64,000 bases of DNA from Anabaena minutissima FACHB-250 (GTDB taxonomy: Bacteria; Cyanobacteriota; Cyanobacteriia; Cyanobacteriales; Nostocaceae). Where the stretch lies: assembly GCF_014697125.1 (NCBI RefSeq), contig NZ_JACJRG010000024.1:1-64000 (forward strand). Reading direction: 5' to 3'. Below, piece after piece: positions 32,937-41,384 of this stretch. The notes under the pieces were generated by a model. It saw nothing but the letters and a program-made list of their open reading frames with translations. It did no database searches and was not told where the DNA came from. Each line of letters opens with the position of its first letter. Within the stretch, counting starts at the first letter, position 1. The translations under genes were made by a program, and so were the position numbers.

Positions 32937-33018
32937 GTTATAGGCTACTTCTGGAGTTCCCTGTCGCCTACACTAAAATAGTGCCAATTTCCATCAATAA
33001 CTCCAGTACAGTCAAAAT

Positions 33019-34380
33019 ATGAGATTTGCAGCAGTCTCACTCCAGTACGACTTCTTACCTCGCTTTTACAAAATGGCAAGCATTAACGTGCTTTCCAACA
33101 TGATGGTTCCTTTAGCGGGTATTGTTGACATTGCCTTTTTAGGACATTTAGCAGATATCCGTCACTTAGCAGGAGTCATTCTAGCAACCATACTCTTTGA
33201 CTACCTTTACAGGGTGTTAAAGTTTTTACGCTCTAGTGTCAATGCCCTAACTGCACAAGCCGTGGGGCTGGATGACCAAAAAACTATCTTACTAGTAGGG
33301 ATGAGGAGTGCCTTAATTGCCCTAGGACTGGGGTTACTGATCCTATTGCTGCAATACCCAATCCAAAAGATGGGGTTTTTGATTTTGAGTGGTTCGCCAG
33401 AAATTGAAAGTTCTGGAAGTGACTATTTCTATGCCAGAATTTGGGCAGCCCCGGCTGTGTTGCTTAACTTTGTGCTGATTGGTTGGTTTACGGGGCGCGA
33501 AATGAACAGCTTAGTGCTGTTGATGTCTTTAATTGGTAATGGTTCTAATGTACTGCTTGACTATTTGATGATTGTCAAGTGGGGTTGGGAAAGCATGGGT
33601 GCTGGACTGGCTACAGCCATCAGTCAGTATTTGGCGTTAGTAATTGGTTTGGTGGGGGTGTGCTTCAGCATTCAGTGGGCAAAAGTAGCAGCCGCCTTAC
33701 AAGAGGTGTTTGATTGGGTGGCGTTGAAAGAGACTGTTGTCCTCAAAACCAACATTCTGGTGAGATTTTTAGTCTTGATTTCCACCTATGCCATCTTTAC
33801 AAATCTGAGTGCCACACTGGGAACAATTACTTTGGCAGAAAATGGGTTGCTGTTGCAAATTGCGCTGTTGAGTCAGTTCACCATTCAAGGTGTAGGGATG
33901 ACAATGCAAACCTTGACAGGCAACTTTCAGGGTAAAGGTACAACAGAAAAGATGATTCCATTGTTGAGTGTTTCTGTGATTACCAGTTTGTTTATTGCCC
34001 TAGGTTTTGCGATCGCATCTGTGATTTTCCCTGATACCATATTTGGATTACTGACTAATCATACAGAGGTTAACCAACACATCAGTAGTTATGCAATTTG
34101 GTTATTGCCGCTTCTAGGATTAACTGCTGTTGCTTTTATGCTGGAAGGGTACTTTATTGGCTTAAAGGAAGGTGCAATCATCCGTAACGCCGTTTTGTTA
34201 GCCTTTGGATTCGGTTTTACCCCCTTAGCTGCTACAGGATGGTATTTACATAATAATCACTTGTTATGGATGGCTCTAGTTGGCTATATGACTATCATGA
34301 TTTTAGTGCTGGGGTCACAATTACCTAAAACATTCATTAATAAAAATCTGCCAAATCAAGATTTACTGCCTAGTTCTTGA
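33019..34380 (+). CDS. MATE-family multidrug/toxic-compound exporter (DinF-like)
   Basis: 453 residues, with 12 hydrophobic segments in two halves. LSNMMVPLAGIVDIAFLGHL (~29-48) is the conserved first-helix motif; GWFTGREMNSLVLLMSLIGN and LDYLMIVKWGWESMGAGLAT are the helix 4-5 motifs of the DinF subgroup. It is an inner-membrane Na+ or H+ antiporter. The substrate is not predictable. Confidence 0.9.
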   Translation: MRFAAVSLQYDFLPRFYKMASINVLSNMMVPLAGIVDIAFLGHLADIRHLAGVILATILFDYLYRVLKFLRSSVNALTAQAVGLDDQKTILLVGMRSALIALGLGLLILLLQYPIQKMGFLILSGSPEIESSGSDYFYARIWAAPAVLLNFVLIGWFTGREMNSLVLLMSLIGNGSNVLLDYLMIVKWGWESMGAGLATAISQYLALVIGLVGVCFSIQWAKVAAALQEVFDWVALKETVVLKTNILVRFLVLISTYAIFTNLSATLGTITLAENGLLLQIALLSQFTIQGVGMTMQTLTGNFQGKGTTEKMIPLLSVSVITSLFIALGFAIASVIFPDTIFGLLTNHTEVNQHISSYAIWLLPLLGLTAVAFMLEGYFIGLKEGAIIRNAVLLAFGFGFTPLAATGWYLHNNHLLWMALVGYMTIMILVLGSQLPKTFINKNLPNQDLLPSS

Positions 34381-34456
34381 CCATACAAATTTTAGATTTT
34401 GGATTTGTTTTTTGGTTCAAACCCTAGAATTAGGATGTCAATCTGCCACATGAAAA

Positions 34457-35626
34457 ATGCGAACTATTGCAGAAATCAACGAGAAAATTAACCGCCAAAC
34501 TGCGGTAGTGTTAACGGCTGAGGAATTAAAAGCACGAGTTGCAGAAGTCGGTGTGAAGCAAGTTGCCAAAGAGGTTGATGTTGTCACCACTGGCACTTTT
34601 GAACCGATGGAATCAAGTGGGGCAATTATTAATCTAGGACACACAGACCCACCAATCAAAATTCGCCGTTGTTGGGTGGATGGAGTTCCTGCATACAGTG
34701 GTTTTGGTGCAGTTGATTTATATTTGGGTGCTAGCTGTGTTGTGGATACGATGGATGGCGAAGAAGTCCGCGAACGGGGCGGCGGTCATGTAATAGAAGA
34801 TTTGATTGCGGGTAAACCTGTGCATATCCGCGCCCAAGGACAAGTCACTGATTGCTATCCTAGAGCAAGTTTTGAGACTTCTATTACTCGCGACACAATA
34901 AATCAGTTTTATTTATTTAATCCCCGAAATCTTTATCAAAATTTTATTGTAGGGGTGAATGGAGGCGATCGCCCGCTTCATACTTACCTCGGCCCTCTGC
35001 AACCGCGTTTAGGTAATGCTGTCTATTCTAACCCCGGTGCAATTTCTCCCCTATTGAATGATCCAAAATTACAAATTATTGGCATTGGTACGCGTATTTT
35101 CTTAGGCGGCGGTATTGGTTACGTTGCTTGGGAAGGGACGCAACATTTTCCTTTACAAAAGCGGCTAGCCAATCAAACACCGATTGGCCCCTCTGCGACT
35201 TTAGCCTTAATTGGGGATGCTAAACAAATGGATACGCGTTGGGTACGGGGTTGTTACTTTAAAAGTTATGGTTCTTCGTTGATGTTGGGTGTAGGTGTAC
35301 CCATACCTTTATTAAACGAACAGGTAGTAGAAAACTGTGCAGTTCAAGATCAAAATTTAGTTGCGCCAATAGTAGACTTTTCCATTCCCCGGCGCGTCCG
35401 TCCGACATTTGGTTTGGTGAGTTACGCCCAACTCAAATCCGGGCGTATCACCATCGAGGGTAAAACTGTTAGGGTTGCTCCTTTAGCTAGTTTGTTCTTA
35501 TCTCGGCAAGTTGCCATAGAGTTAAAACAATGGATTGAAGCAGGCAGTTTTACCCTCACTGAACCAGTAGCATCAATTCCAATGGAGAGGTCATTTCTTC
35601 CTCAAGACCATTGGAGAGAGTTGTGA
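34457..35626 (+). CDS. DUF39 homocysteine-biosynthesis-type protein
   Basis: 389 residues, full-length HcyBio/DUF39 family. Signatures: VTTGTFEPMESSGAIINLGH (~50-69), DPPIKIRRCWVDGVPAYSGF, LGASCVVDTMDGEE, ERGGGHVIEDLIAGKPVH, TRIFLGGGIGYVAWEGTQ (~214), and TRWVRGCYFKSYGSSL. Cys residues at ~77 and ~95 are conserved. In archaea the family takes part in reductive sulfide transfer to make homocysteine. No ferredoxin-domain partner is adjacent here. Confidence 0.85.
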   Translation: MRTIAEINEKINRQTAVVLTAEELKARVAEVGVKQVAKEVDVVTTGTFEPMESSGAIINLGHTDPPIKIRRCWVDGVPAYSGFGAVDLYLGASCVVDTMDGEEVRERGGGHVIEDLIAGKPVHIRAQGQVTDCYPRASFETSITRDTINQFYLFNPRNLYQNFIVGVNGGDRPLHTYLGPLQPRLGNAVYSNPGAISPLLNDPKLQIIGIGTRIFLGGGIGYVAWEGTQHFPLQKRLANQTPIGPSATLALIGDAKQMDTRWVRGCYFKSYGSSLMLGVGVPIPLLNEQVVENCAVQDQNLVAPIVDFSIPRRVRPTFGLVSYAQLKSGRITIEGKTVRVAPLASLFLSRQVAIELKQWIEAGSFTLTEPVASIPMERSFLPQDHWREL

Positions 35627-35824
35627 GTGCTGAGTGCTGTTAGCGGAGCGGGGCGTTAGCCCGTGCTGAGTTGTGAGTGCTGAGTTATGAGTTGTGAGTT
35701 ATGAGTTGTGAGTTATGAGTTGTGAGTTATGAGTTGTAAATGATTTTTTACTCAACACTCAGTAGTCCTCACTCATTACTCCTCACTCATTACTCAGCAC
35801 TCAGCACTCAGCACTCAGCACTCA
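35626..35824. repeat. simple tandem repeats between convergent genes
   Basis: GAGTTATGAGTTGT-type 14-bp repeats are followed by ACTCAGCACTCAGC-type repeats, roughly complementary to each other, so the whole ~200 bp can fold back. Typical of cyanobacterial intergenic short tandem repeats. Confidence 0.6.
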
Positions 35825-36895
35825 TTACTCCTGAGTAGGTTTCGGTCGCTTGATTGGCTTCGGTGCTGGTGTAGAGCTAGGCGAAGGCGATTTTGGTAAG
35901 GGTTTAGAAATTACCGAGGGATCGCTGCTTGTTCTCTTGACGGGGCGTGGAGTTTCTCCTGGTCGTCTGGGGGGGAATGGTCTTCTTCCTGGACCACCAC
36001 CAGCACCGCGAGGGCCACCGCCACCGCCACCTCTAAAGGGTGGTCTGCGTTTTTTAGGTAAGTCAGCGATCGCTTCTGCCGTTTCTATGACCAATGCGTC
36101 GGCTTCTCGCTTGGCTTTGAAGTCCCAAAACTTGCCTACGGCTTTGGTTGTCAGCACACCCCGCAATTTCAACTTGAAATATTTGGGTTTGTCATCTCGT
36201 TTACGTGGAGCTTGCTTAATTTTTACTACTAAGCTTTTTTCATCAAAAGACTGGTAAACCACTTCCCCACGGACGGAGAAACCGCCATCCGGGATGTTAG
36301 ATGAAGGTGCTGAGAGGCTTGTAGCTTCTTTACTCTCATCTACTAAGCTTTCATCGGGTGTCTGTAATTCTTGTGACTCCGAATCTGCTTGGTTTTCTTC
36401 TGTTGGTTGTTTAGCCAGACTTTCTGGCTCCCATACCCCTACAATTTGAATGTGTAAGCTGTCATTTTCTTGTCTGGTGCGGGGATAAACTACCCACAAA
36501 TGTTCTTTTTCTAGGTCTAGATGATTTTTAACTAGGCTCATAATCCGACCCAGCAAGACGGAATTGAGTTCTACACCATCTGGGGTGAGTAAGATACCTT
36601 GGGTAAAATGTTCGTCACTGGCTTGGTAACGACCCCGGACTAGTCCGATGGCGCGGTATTGCATCGGTTCACTAGGAGGCGGTATCGGTTGTTGGCGATT
36701 GGCTTCGCCACACTGTAGGTGATCGGCTAGGTTCTCATTAGAGTCAGTTTCACTAGAGTTAACAGGTGAAGTCTCAAGCTTAGAGGGCTGGGTTGCTGCT
36801 ATGTGAACATTAGCAGCTGCCTCTTTGGGAGTTTGAGGTTCATTGGAAGCAAAAGAGTTAGCGGAATCAGGCGAAGGCATCAGGTCGGAATTCAT
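35825..36895 (-). CDS. unknown protein with C-terminal RGG/Pro-rich tail
   Basis: 356 residues from ATG at 36895, supported by ribosome binding site AAGGAG 8 nt upstream. An in-frame start at 36919 lacks one. Residues ~1-80 are disordered and acidic. ~80-165 are a conserved domain (YRAIGLVRGRYQASDEHFTQ, LTPDGVELNSVLLGR, HLWVVYPRTRQ). ~205-280 is a second part of it (FSVRGEVVYQSFDEKSLVVK, FKLKLRGVLTTKAVGKFW). ~290-356 is PPFRGGGGGGPRGAGGG and Pro/Lys/Arg rich. RGG tails commonly bind RNA, so an RNA-associated role is plausible. I do not know a described function. Confidence 0.7.
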   Translation of the reverse strand: MNSDLMPSPDSANSFASNEPQTPKEAAANVHIAATQPSKLETSPVNSSETDSNENLADHLQCGEANRQQPIPPPSEPMQYRAIGLVRGRYQASDEHFTQGILLTPDGVELNSVLLGRIMSLVKNHLDLEKEHLWVVYPRTRQENDSLHIQIVGVWEPESLAKQPTEENQADSESQELQTPDESLVDESKEATSLSAPSSNIPDGGFSVRGEVVYQSFDEKSLVVKIKQAPRKRDDKPKYFKLKLRGVLTTKAVGKFWDFKAKREADALVIETAEAIADLPKKRRPPFRGGGGGGPRGAGGGPGRRPFPPRRPGETPRPVKRTSSDPSVISKPLPKSPSPSSTPAPKPIKRPKPTQE

Positions 36896-37024
36896 AAAAA
36901 CTCCTTGCGGCGGAGACACATCCCAATTATGGGATTTTAATAAGGCAGCTGGAAATAGCGTTTGCGTGGCTGATGAAAGTATATTGGCTTTTCACAAAAT
37001 CACAACAGAACGCTCTATACAATT

Positions 37025-37079
37025 GTAAAGACCCTAAATCAGTCATTCATTATGTAAATGTGTAATTTAGCGTCTTTAC
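37025..37079. repeat. 15-bp near-perfect inverted repeat upstream of TPR gene
   Basis: GTAAAGACCCTAAAT (37025-37039) and ATTTAGCGTCTTTAC (37065-37079) differ by one mismatch and flank 25 nt. It lies in the divergent promoter gap (36896-37273) between the RGG-tail gene and the TPR gene, so it could be an operator or a MITE remnant. Confidence 0.35.
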
Positions 37080-37273
37080 GGCAGTTTCGGAAGCATATCA
37101 TAGCTTTTAATATGATGGCTCTCCCTAAAGTAATCACTTAATTTAGCAGTCAAATAATCATTTGTTATAAAATTCACTCTTAATTGGCGGTATTCCGCAC
37201 AGTTTTTGAAATTTTTAACTTTCTAGTTTGTGTCAATAATAATGAGATGAGAGTTTTGGAGGGGGACAAAATA

Positions 37274-38149
37274 GTGTCTCAACCGCGCAATCGCTGGATA
37301 GTTCAGATCATTCTAGCACTGGCAGTTCTTACTTTTGTAGGTATTTCTTTAGTTCCCATTATTAGTGCGCTCAATGATACGTCATCCTCAACCCCGAATC
37401 CCACCAACCCTAGTGATGTCGCTACTTCTAACCAAACATCCAAGTTGCAAGATGAGGTGCGAGGTTATGAACTGGTTTTACAACGAGAGCCAGAAAATCA
37501 AACTGCACTCAAGGGCTTATTACAAGCCCGACTACAACTTTTGAGTTTAAAACAAGGTGAGATCCAAGGGGTGATTGAACCTTTAGAAAAGTTGGCGAAA
37601 CTTAATCCGCAGCAGTCAGAGTATGGAGTGTTGTTGGCTCAAGCTAAACAGCAGATTGGTGATAAGGAAGGGGCTGCTCAAGCTTATCGAGCCATCTTAG
37701 ACACGAAACCAGGAGATTTGAAGGCTTTACAGGGAATGGTGGCTTTGCTTGTGAGTCAGCAACGTCCAGAAGCTGCTGTAGGCTTACTGCAAGAGACTCT
37801 GACTAATGCTGCTCAAGCTAATACTATTCAACCGGGAAGTGTGGATGTTGTAGCTGTACAGGTGTTATTGGGCAATGTTCACTCTAGCCAAAAACGCTAT
37901 CCTCAAGCTATTTCTGCTTTTGATCAGGCAATTCAGAAAGCTCCCCAAGATTTTCGCCCAGTTTTGGCTAAGGCGATGCTGTTGAAGGAACAGGGTAAAG
38001 TCACCGAAGCTAAACCTTTGTTTGATAGTGCTGTAGCTTTAGCTCCTGCTCAATACAAAGATGAGATTAACAAAGCTGCAACTGTATCTCCTGAGCCTAA
38101 TCCTACTCCTGCGACACCACCCACATCTGAAAGCGCACCCAAGCAGTGA
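37274..38149 (+). CDS. membrane-anchored TPR protein
   Basis: 291 residues from GTG at 37274, chosen because GGAGG lies ~12 nt upstream; ATG at 37247 or 37184 would extend the N-terminus by 9 or 30 residues. A transmembrane helix (IVQIILALAVLTFVGISLV) lies near residues 9-30 with a Ser/Thr/Pro linker after it. Then about five TPRs follow (~60-265; AYRAILDTKPGDLKALQGM, AISAFDQAIQKAPQDFRPVL), with a Pro-rich end. It resembles scaffolds of the thylakoid or cytoplasmic membrane. Partner unknown. Confidence 0.8.
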   Translation: MSQPRNRWIVQIILALAVLTFVGISLVPIISALNDTSSSTPNPTNPSDVATSNQTSKLQDEVRGYELVLQREPENQTALKGLLQARLQLLSLKQGEIQGVIEPLEKLAKLNPQQSEYGVLLAQAKQQIGDKEGAAQAYRAILDTKPGDLKALQGMVALLVSQQRPEAAVGLLQETLTNAAQANTIQPGSVDVVAVQVLLGNVHSSQKRYPQAISAFDQAIQKAPQDFRPVLAKAMLLKEQGKVTEAKPLFDSAVALAPAQYKDEINKAATVSPEPNPTPATPPTSESAPKQ

Positions 38150-38155
38150 GAAAAC

Positions 38156-38189
38156 TAACAGCCTCTAAATTTTGAGGGGCTGTTATTTT
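38156..38189. terminator. bidirectional rho-independent terminator
   Basis: TAACAGCC (38156-38163) and GGCTGTTA (38178-38185) flank an AT-rich loop with CTC/GAG extensions. T-runs follow on both strands (ATTTTG on plus, GTTTTC on minus). It lies between the convergent TPR and Mn-exporter genes. Confidence 0.65.
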
Positions 38190-38209
38190 GAATTTTGAAT
38201 TTTGAATTG

Positions 38210-38839
38210 TTACGCTCCCTCAAGAACAGCAAAAACGCCAAAAATTAAGAACAGGAATCCGCCAGCAAAGGTAAGTTGACGCTCAGAAATACGTCCAGCG
38301 ATCATTTTGCCACCAATGACTGCGATCGCAGCACAAATGGCATGACCTAAAATAGCCCCGATGGTGACACCAATGGCGTTATTCCCTGCGGCTAAGGCAA
38401 TGGTGGCGATTTGCGTGCGATCGCCCCATTCTGCTATAAATGTCAAAATAAAGGCTTCTATAACAATCGATAAAGAATTTTTTTGCTTGGGTAGCTGTAA
38501 TTCGGCTTTTTCTACTGCGGCTTTGGCTTCTGCTATTTCTTCCATCATTTCGCCTTGTTCAGCAGTAGCCGTCATCTTAATAGCTTGGTATAACAGCTTA
38601 ATACCAAAGGCAAAAAACAATACGATTACAGCATAATGAGTATAAACTTTTGGCAATAGAGAGGCTACTTGCCCAAATAATACCGAAAGAATTGTCATCG
38701 CGGCTAAAGCAGCTACCACTCCTATAAATACCAATCGCCGTGAATGGCGCATTGCCAAAATCATAGCGATAAAAAAGGTTTTATCCCCTAATTCTGAAAC
38801 TGTAATTAGTAATAAACCTGCGGTAAAAGCCGTTAGCAC
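38210..38839 (-). CDS. mnx: GDT1/UPF0016-family manganese exporter
   Basis: 209 residues, six transmembrane helices in two repeats. The two family signatures are SELGDKTFF (~15-23) and AEWGDRTQIAT (~136-146), whose acidic residues bind the ion. The charged cytosolic loop (~93-120, EIAEAKAAVEKAEL) separates the halves. Cyanobacterial members (Mnx) export Mn2+ from the cytoplasm to the thylakoid lumen or periplasm. A yybP-ykoY Mn riboswitch and a terminator lie directly upstream, which strongly supports manganese as the substrate. Confidence 0.9.
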   Translation of the reverse strand: MLTAFTAGLLLITVSELGDKTFFIAMILAMRHSRRLVFIGVVAALAAMTILSVLFGQVASLLPKVYTHYAVIVLFFAFGIKLLYQAIKMTATAEQGEMMEEIAEAKAAVEKAELQLPKQKNSLSIVIEAFILTFIAEWGDRTQIATIALAAGNNAIGVTIGAILGHAICAAIAVIGGKMIAGRISERQLTFAGGFLFLIFGVFAVLEGA

Positions 38840-38893
38840 TTTCTCAAGCTCCTGAAAAATCGTGTATTCATGTGAGCTTGATGAATGCCAAAA

Positions 38894-38939
38894 GACCTCA
38901 CCAAGCTCACAAGTTTTGTTTGTGAACTTAGTGAAGGTC
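38894..38939 (-). terminator. riboswitch-controlled intrinsic terminator
   Basis: On the minus strand GACCTTCACTAAGTTCACAA and TTGTGAGCTTGGTGAGGTC pair over ~18 bp with G-U pairs around an ACAAAAC loop, followed by TTTT. Its 5' arm shares GACCTTC with the 3' strand of the aptamer's P1 stem, so ligand-stabilised P1 would block this terminator. Confidence 0.75.
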
Positions 38940-39044
38940 TCGCTACCAAATATTAATTATTTGTCACTTGAACCAGGCTCATCGCCAGTATGTTGATTCA
39001 AATGTACTGGCTGGGAAATTCTTTGCCAGTTGCTACTCCCCTTC
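38933..39044 (-). promoter_or_regulatory. yybP-ykoY manganese riboswitch
   Basis: The minus strand begins GAAGGGGAGTAGC (the invariant aptamer start), has TCAACATACTGGCGATGAGC, as in the conserved Mn-binding loop and three-way junction region, and closes with AGCGAGACCTTC, pairing with GAAGG to form P1. It is ~95 bp upstream of the Mn exporter start. By family, Mn2+ docking of the two legs stabilises P1 and, given the overlapping terminator, turns expression on. Confidence 0.88.
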
Positions 39045-39108
39045 TATGAAACAAATATTATATCTATATGTAGGTATGAGTCAAGCAAGAATTTTCTGAT
39101 TTTGAGAA

Positions 39109-40230
39109 TTAAAGATAGCGAGATAAGACTTCGACCGTAGCAAGTCCAGTTTTTTCCCAACTAAATTGATTAGCTCTAGCAATACCTTGAGTAGAAAAAT
39201 GTAAACGCAATGCTAAATCAGCCGCTATCGTCTGCATCGCGGCGGTGATTTCTGCTGTGTTGTAGGGATTAATCAGAATCGCTGCATCACCAGCCACTTC
39301 TGGGAGAGAGGAGAGATTAGAAGTGATAACAGGAGTACCGCAAGCCATTGCTTCTAGGACAGGGAAACCGAAGCCTTCCCACAGACTGGGGAAAACAAGT
39401 GCGATCGCTTGATTAATAATGGTGGGTAATTCACTGTAAGCTACGTAGTCGAGGAACTTGACCTGATGAGTTATCCCTAGTTCTGCAATTTGTGTTTGTA
39501 AAATCGGGGTATAACGCTTATCAGTTGGGCCTGCTAGCCATAGTTCGTATTCGTCGTTATTAGGTAGCGCAGCAAAGGCGGCGACAAGACGATGTAGATT
39601 TTTGTAAGGGTCTTGTCTCCCAATGTAGAGAAAGTAATTGCGAGTTGGTAAATTGAGATAGCGAAAGTGATTGCGATGGGCTACGCCCCACCGTAGGTGA
39701 TCGTGCGCTAGGGGGATGGGGGTAATTTTACTAGCTGGAATTTGATAAAAGTCAATGATGTCGTTAGCTGTAGCCTGAGAGTTACAGATAATATGTTGCG
39801 CCTGTTGCAAAACTTGAGGAACGTAGTAACGATGATACGGCGTTAACGGTGAGAAACGTTTAGGAAAACGCAACGGTATTAAGTCATGAGACATCACCAC
39901 AAAACGACAATTAGTATAAAGCGGTGCTTCTGGTAGAGGAGAGAATAAAAGATGGGATTTTAATTCGTGATAAATTTTCGGTACTTGCAACTGTGTCCAC
40001 ATTAAGCGGATAAAATGTCCTTTAGTACCATGAGCAGGTGTTAAATTATTTGGTACAGAATAGCACTTAAAATCAGGGTAATTGTTAGGTGTTAATAAAG
40101 TGGGTTTAAGAGATTTTAAATAAGGAAAAATATTATGAGCATAGTTACTTATACCTGTTGGTTGGGATAAGAGTATAGATAAGTTAATAATTAACTGATT
40201 GGATGAGTAATTCTCTGCTATATTCATCAA
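39109..40230 (-). CDS. GT4-type glycosyltransferase
   Basis: 373 residues, GT-B fold. The C-terminal nucleotide-sugar region has YLYIGRQDPYKNLHRLVAAF (~200), PSLWEGFGFPVLEAMACGTP (~290, E-x7-E donor site) and VITSNLSSLPEVAGDAAILI. It starts with ATGATG overlapping the upstream stop (ATGA, 4 bp), so it is translationally coupled and is the last gene of the polysaccharide operon. Donor and acceptor are unknown; mannose- or rhamnose-type transfer is common in this family. Confidence 0.88.
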   Translation of the reverse strand: MMNIAENYSSNQLIINLSILLSQPTGISNYAHNIFPYLKSLKPTLLTPNNYPDFKCYSVPNNLTPAHGTKGHFIRLMWTQLQVPKIYHELKSHLLFSPLPEAPLYTNCRFVVMSHDLIPLRFPKRFSPLTPYHRYYVPQVLQQAQHIICNSQATANDIIDFYQIPASKITPIPLAHDHLRWGVAHRNHFRYLNLPTRNYFLYIGRQDPYKNLHRLVAAFAALPNNDEYELWLAGPTDKRYTPILQTQIAELGITHQVKFLDYVAYSELPTIINQAIALVFPSLWEGFGFPVLEAMACGTPVITSNLSSLPEVAGDAAILINPYNTAEITAAMQTIAADLALRLHFSTQGIARANQFSWEKTGLATVEVLSRYL

Positions 40231-41384
40231 ATAATTGCTCTATAAGCCTTTAATGTTTCTCTTGCAGTTCTTTCCCAAGTAAATAATTTTGCTCTTTCTT
40301 TACCTCTATTAATTAAATCTTGTCGTAACTCGCGATCGCTAATTAATTTTAAAATGCTTTCAGCTAGTTGCATAGAGTCTTGAGGGTCAATCAAGATAGC
40401 AGCATCTCCAGCAACTTCTGGAATGGAAGAACTATTAGAAGCAACTACTGGTGCGCCTAATGTCATAGCTTCCAATACAGGTAACCCAAATCCTTCATAA
40501 AAGGAAGGATAAACAAAGACATCAGCTTTTGAGTAAAATAATGCTACTAATTCATCGGATAAGTAATCAAGATGGTGTATTTCTTTGCTCCAAGTAGAAT
40601 TTTCAATAGCAGCAAATATTGATTCATAAATCCATCCTTTCTTCCCAATCAATACTAATTGATGCTCAATTTTATACTGCTGTTTTAGTATATTAAAAGC
40701 GGCAATTATAGCATTGATATTTTTTCTAGGTTCTATTGTACTAACAAAAAGTAGATATGGTTTAGAGAAATCATAACTAACCTGTTGCTCTAGATTTAAA
40801 CTATTATCTGTGTAAAAATAATCAGAGTTGTAACGGCTAGCTAAAGGAGTCACAAAAACTTTCTCTGGAGAAATATTTAAATACTTAATAATATCTTGTT
40901 TAGAATTTTCTGAAATTGTGATAATTAAATCTGTCCATTTTAGGCATTGATTGATACGGTTTGTATATGTTTTTACTATCTGACTAGAAAAATGAGAATA
41001 TTTAATAAAAGTTAGGTCATAAATCGTCATTAAATTAATGCTTTTAGCACAGGGATACACAAAATAATCAGTGCCGTGAACAATATTAGGAAAGCCAAAA
41101 TAGCCTTCATAATAAGGGAGAATAGGATTAGGAATTTTCGATAAGAGATTAGTAATACTAACTGGAATAGGTAAGGTATATACTGGGGTATCTAAATTTA
41201 AAAAATTAGGTTCATTTACTCTCAGCTTTAACCAATTTTTTAACCTAGGTTGGCGTACAACTCTTAATTCAAAATTTTCATTTTTTTGTAGTGAATATAG
41301 TGCATGAATTAAATTATAAACATATAATCCAATACCACTAGGTTGAGAGGTTAAAGACGTAGCATCAATTGCTATTTTCAGCAT
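40227..41384 (-). CDS. GT4-type glycosyltransferase
   Basis: 385 residues from ATG at 41384 (MLKIAIDATSLTSQPSG). A longer start at 41399 is possible, and both overlap the end of the previous gene. LFVSTIEPRKNINAIIAAF (~208), PSFYEGFGLPVLEAMTLGAP (~295, with the E-x7-E motif) and VASNSSSIPEVAGDAAILID are standard GT4 donor-site sequences. It is a close paralog of the next gene in the operon, probably adding a similar sugar in sequence. Confidence 0.88.
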   Translation of the reverse strand: MLKIAIDATSLTSQPSGIGLYVYNLIHALYSLQKNENFELRVVRQPRLKNWLKLRVNEPNFLNLDTPVYTLPIPVSITNLLSKIPNPILPYYEGYFGFPNIVHGTDYFVYPCAKSINLMTIYDLTFIKYSHFSSQIVKTYTNRINQCLKWTDLIITISENSKQDIIKYLNISPEKVFVTPLASRYNSDYFYTDNSLNLEQQVSYDFSKPYLLFVSTIEPRKNINAIIAAFNILKQQYKIEHQLVLIGKKGWIYESIFAAIENSTWSKEIHHLDYLSDELVALFYSKADVFVYPSFYEGFGLPVLEAMTLGAPVVASNSSSIPEVAGDAAILIDPQDSMQLAESILKLISDRELRQDLINRGKERAKLFTWERTARETLKAYRAII

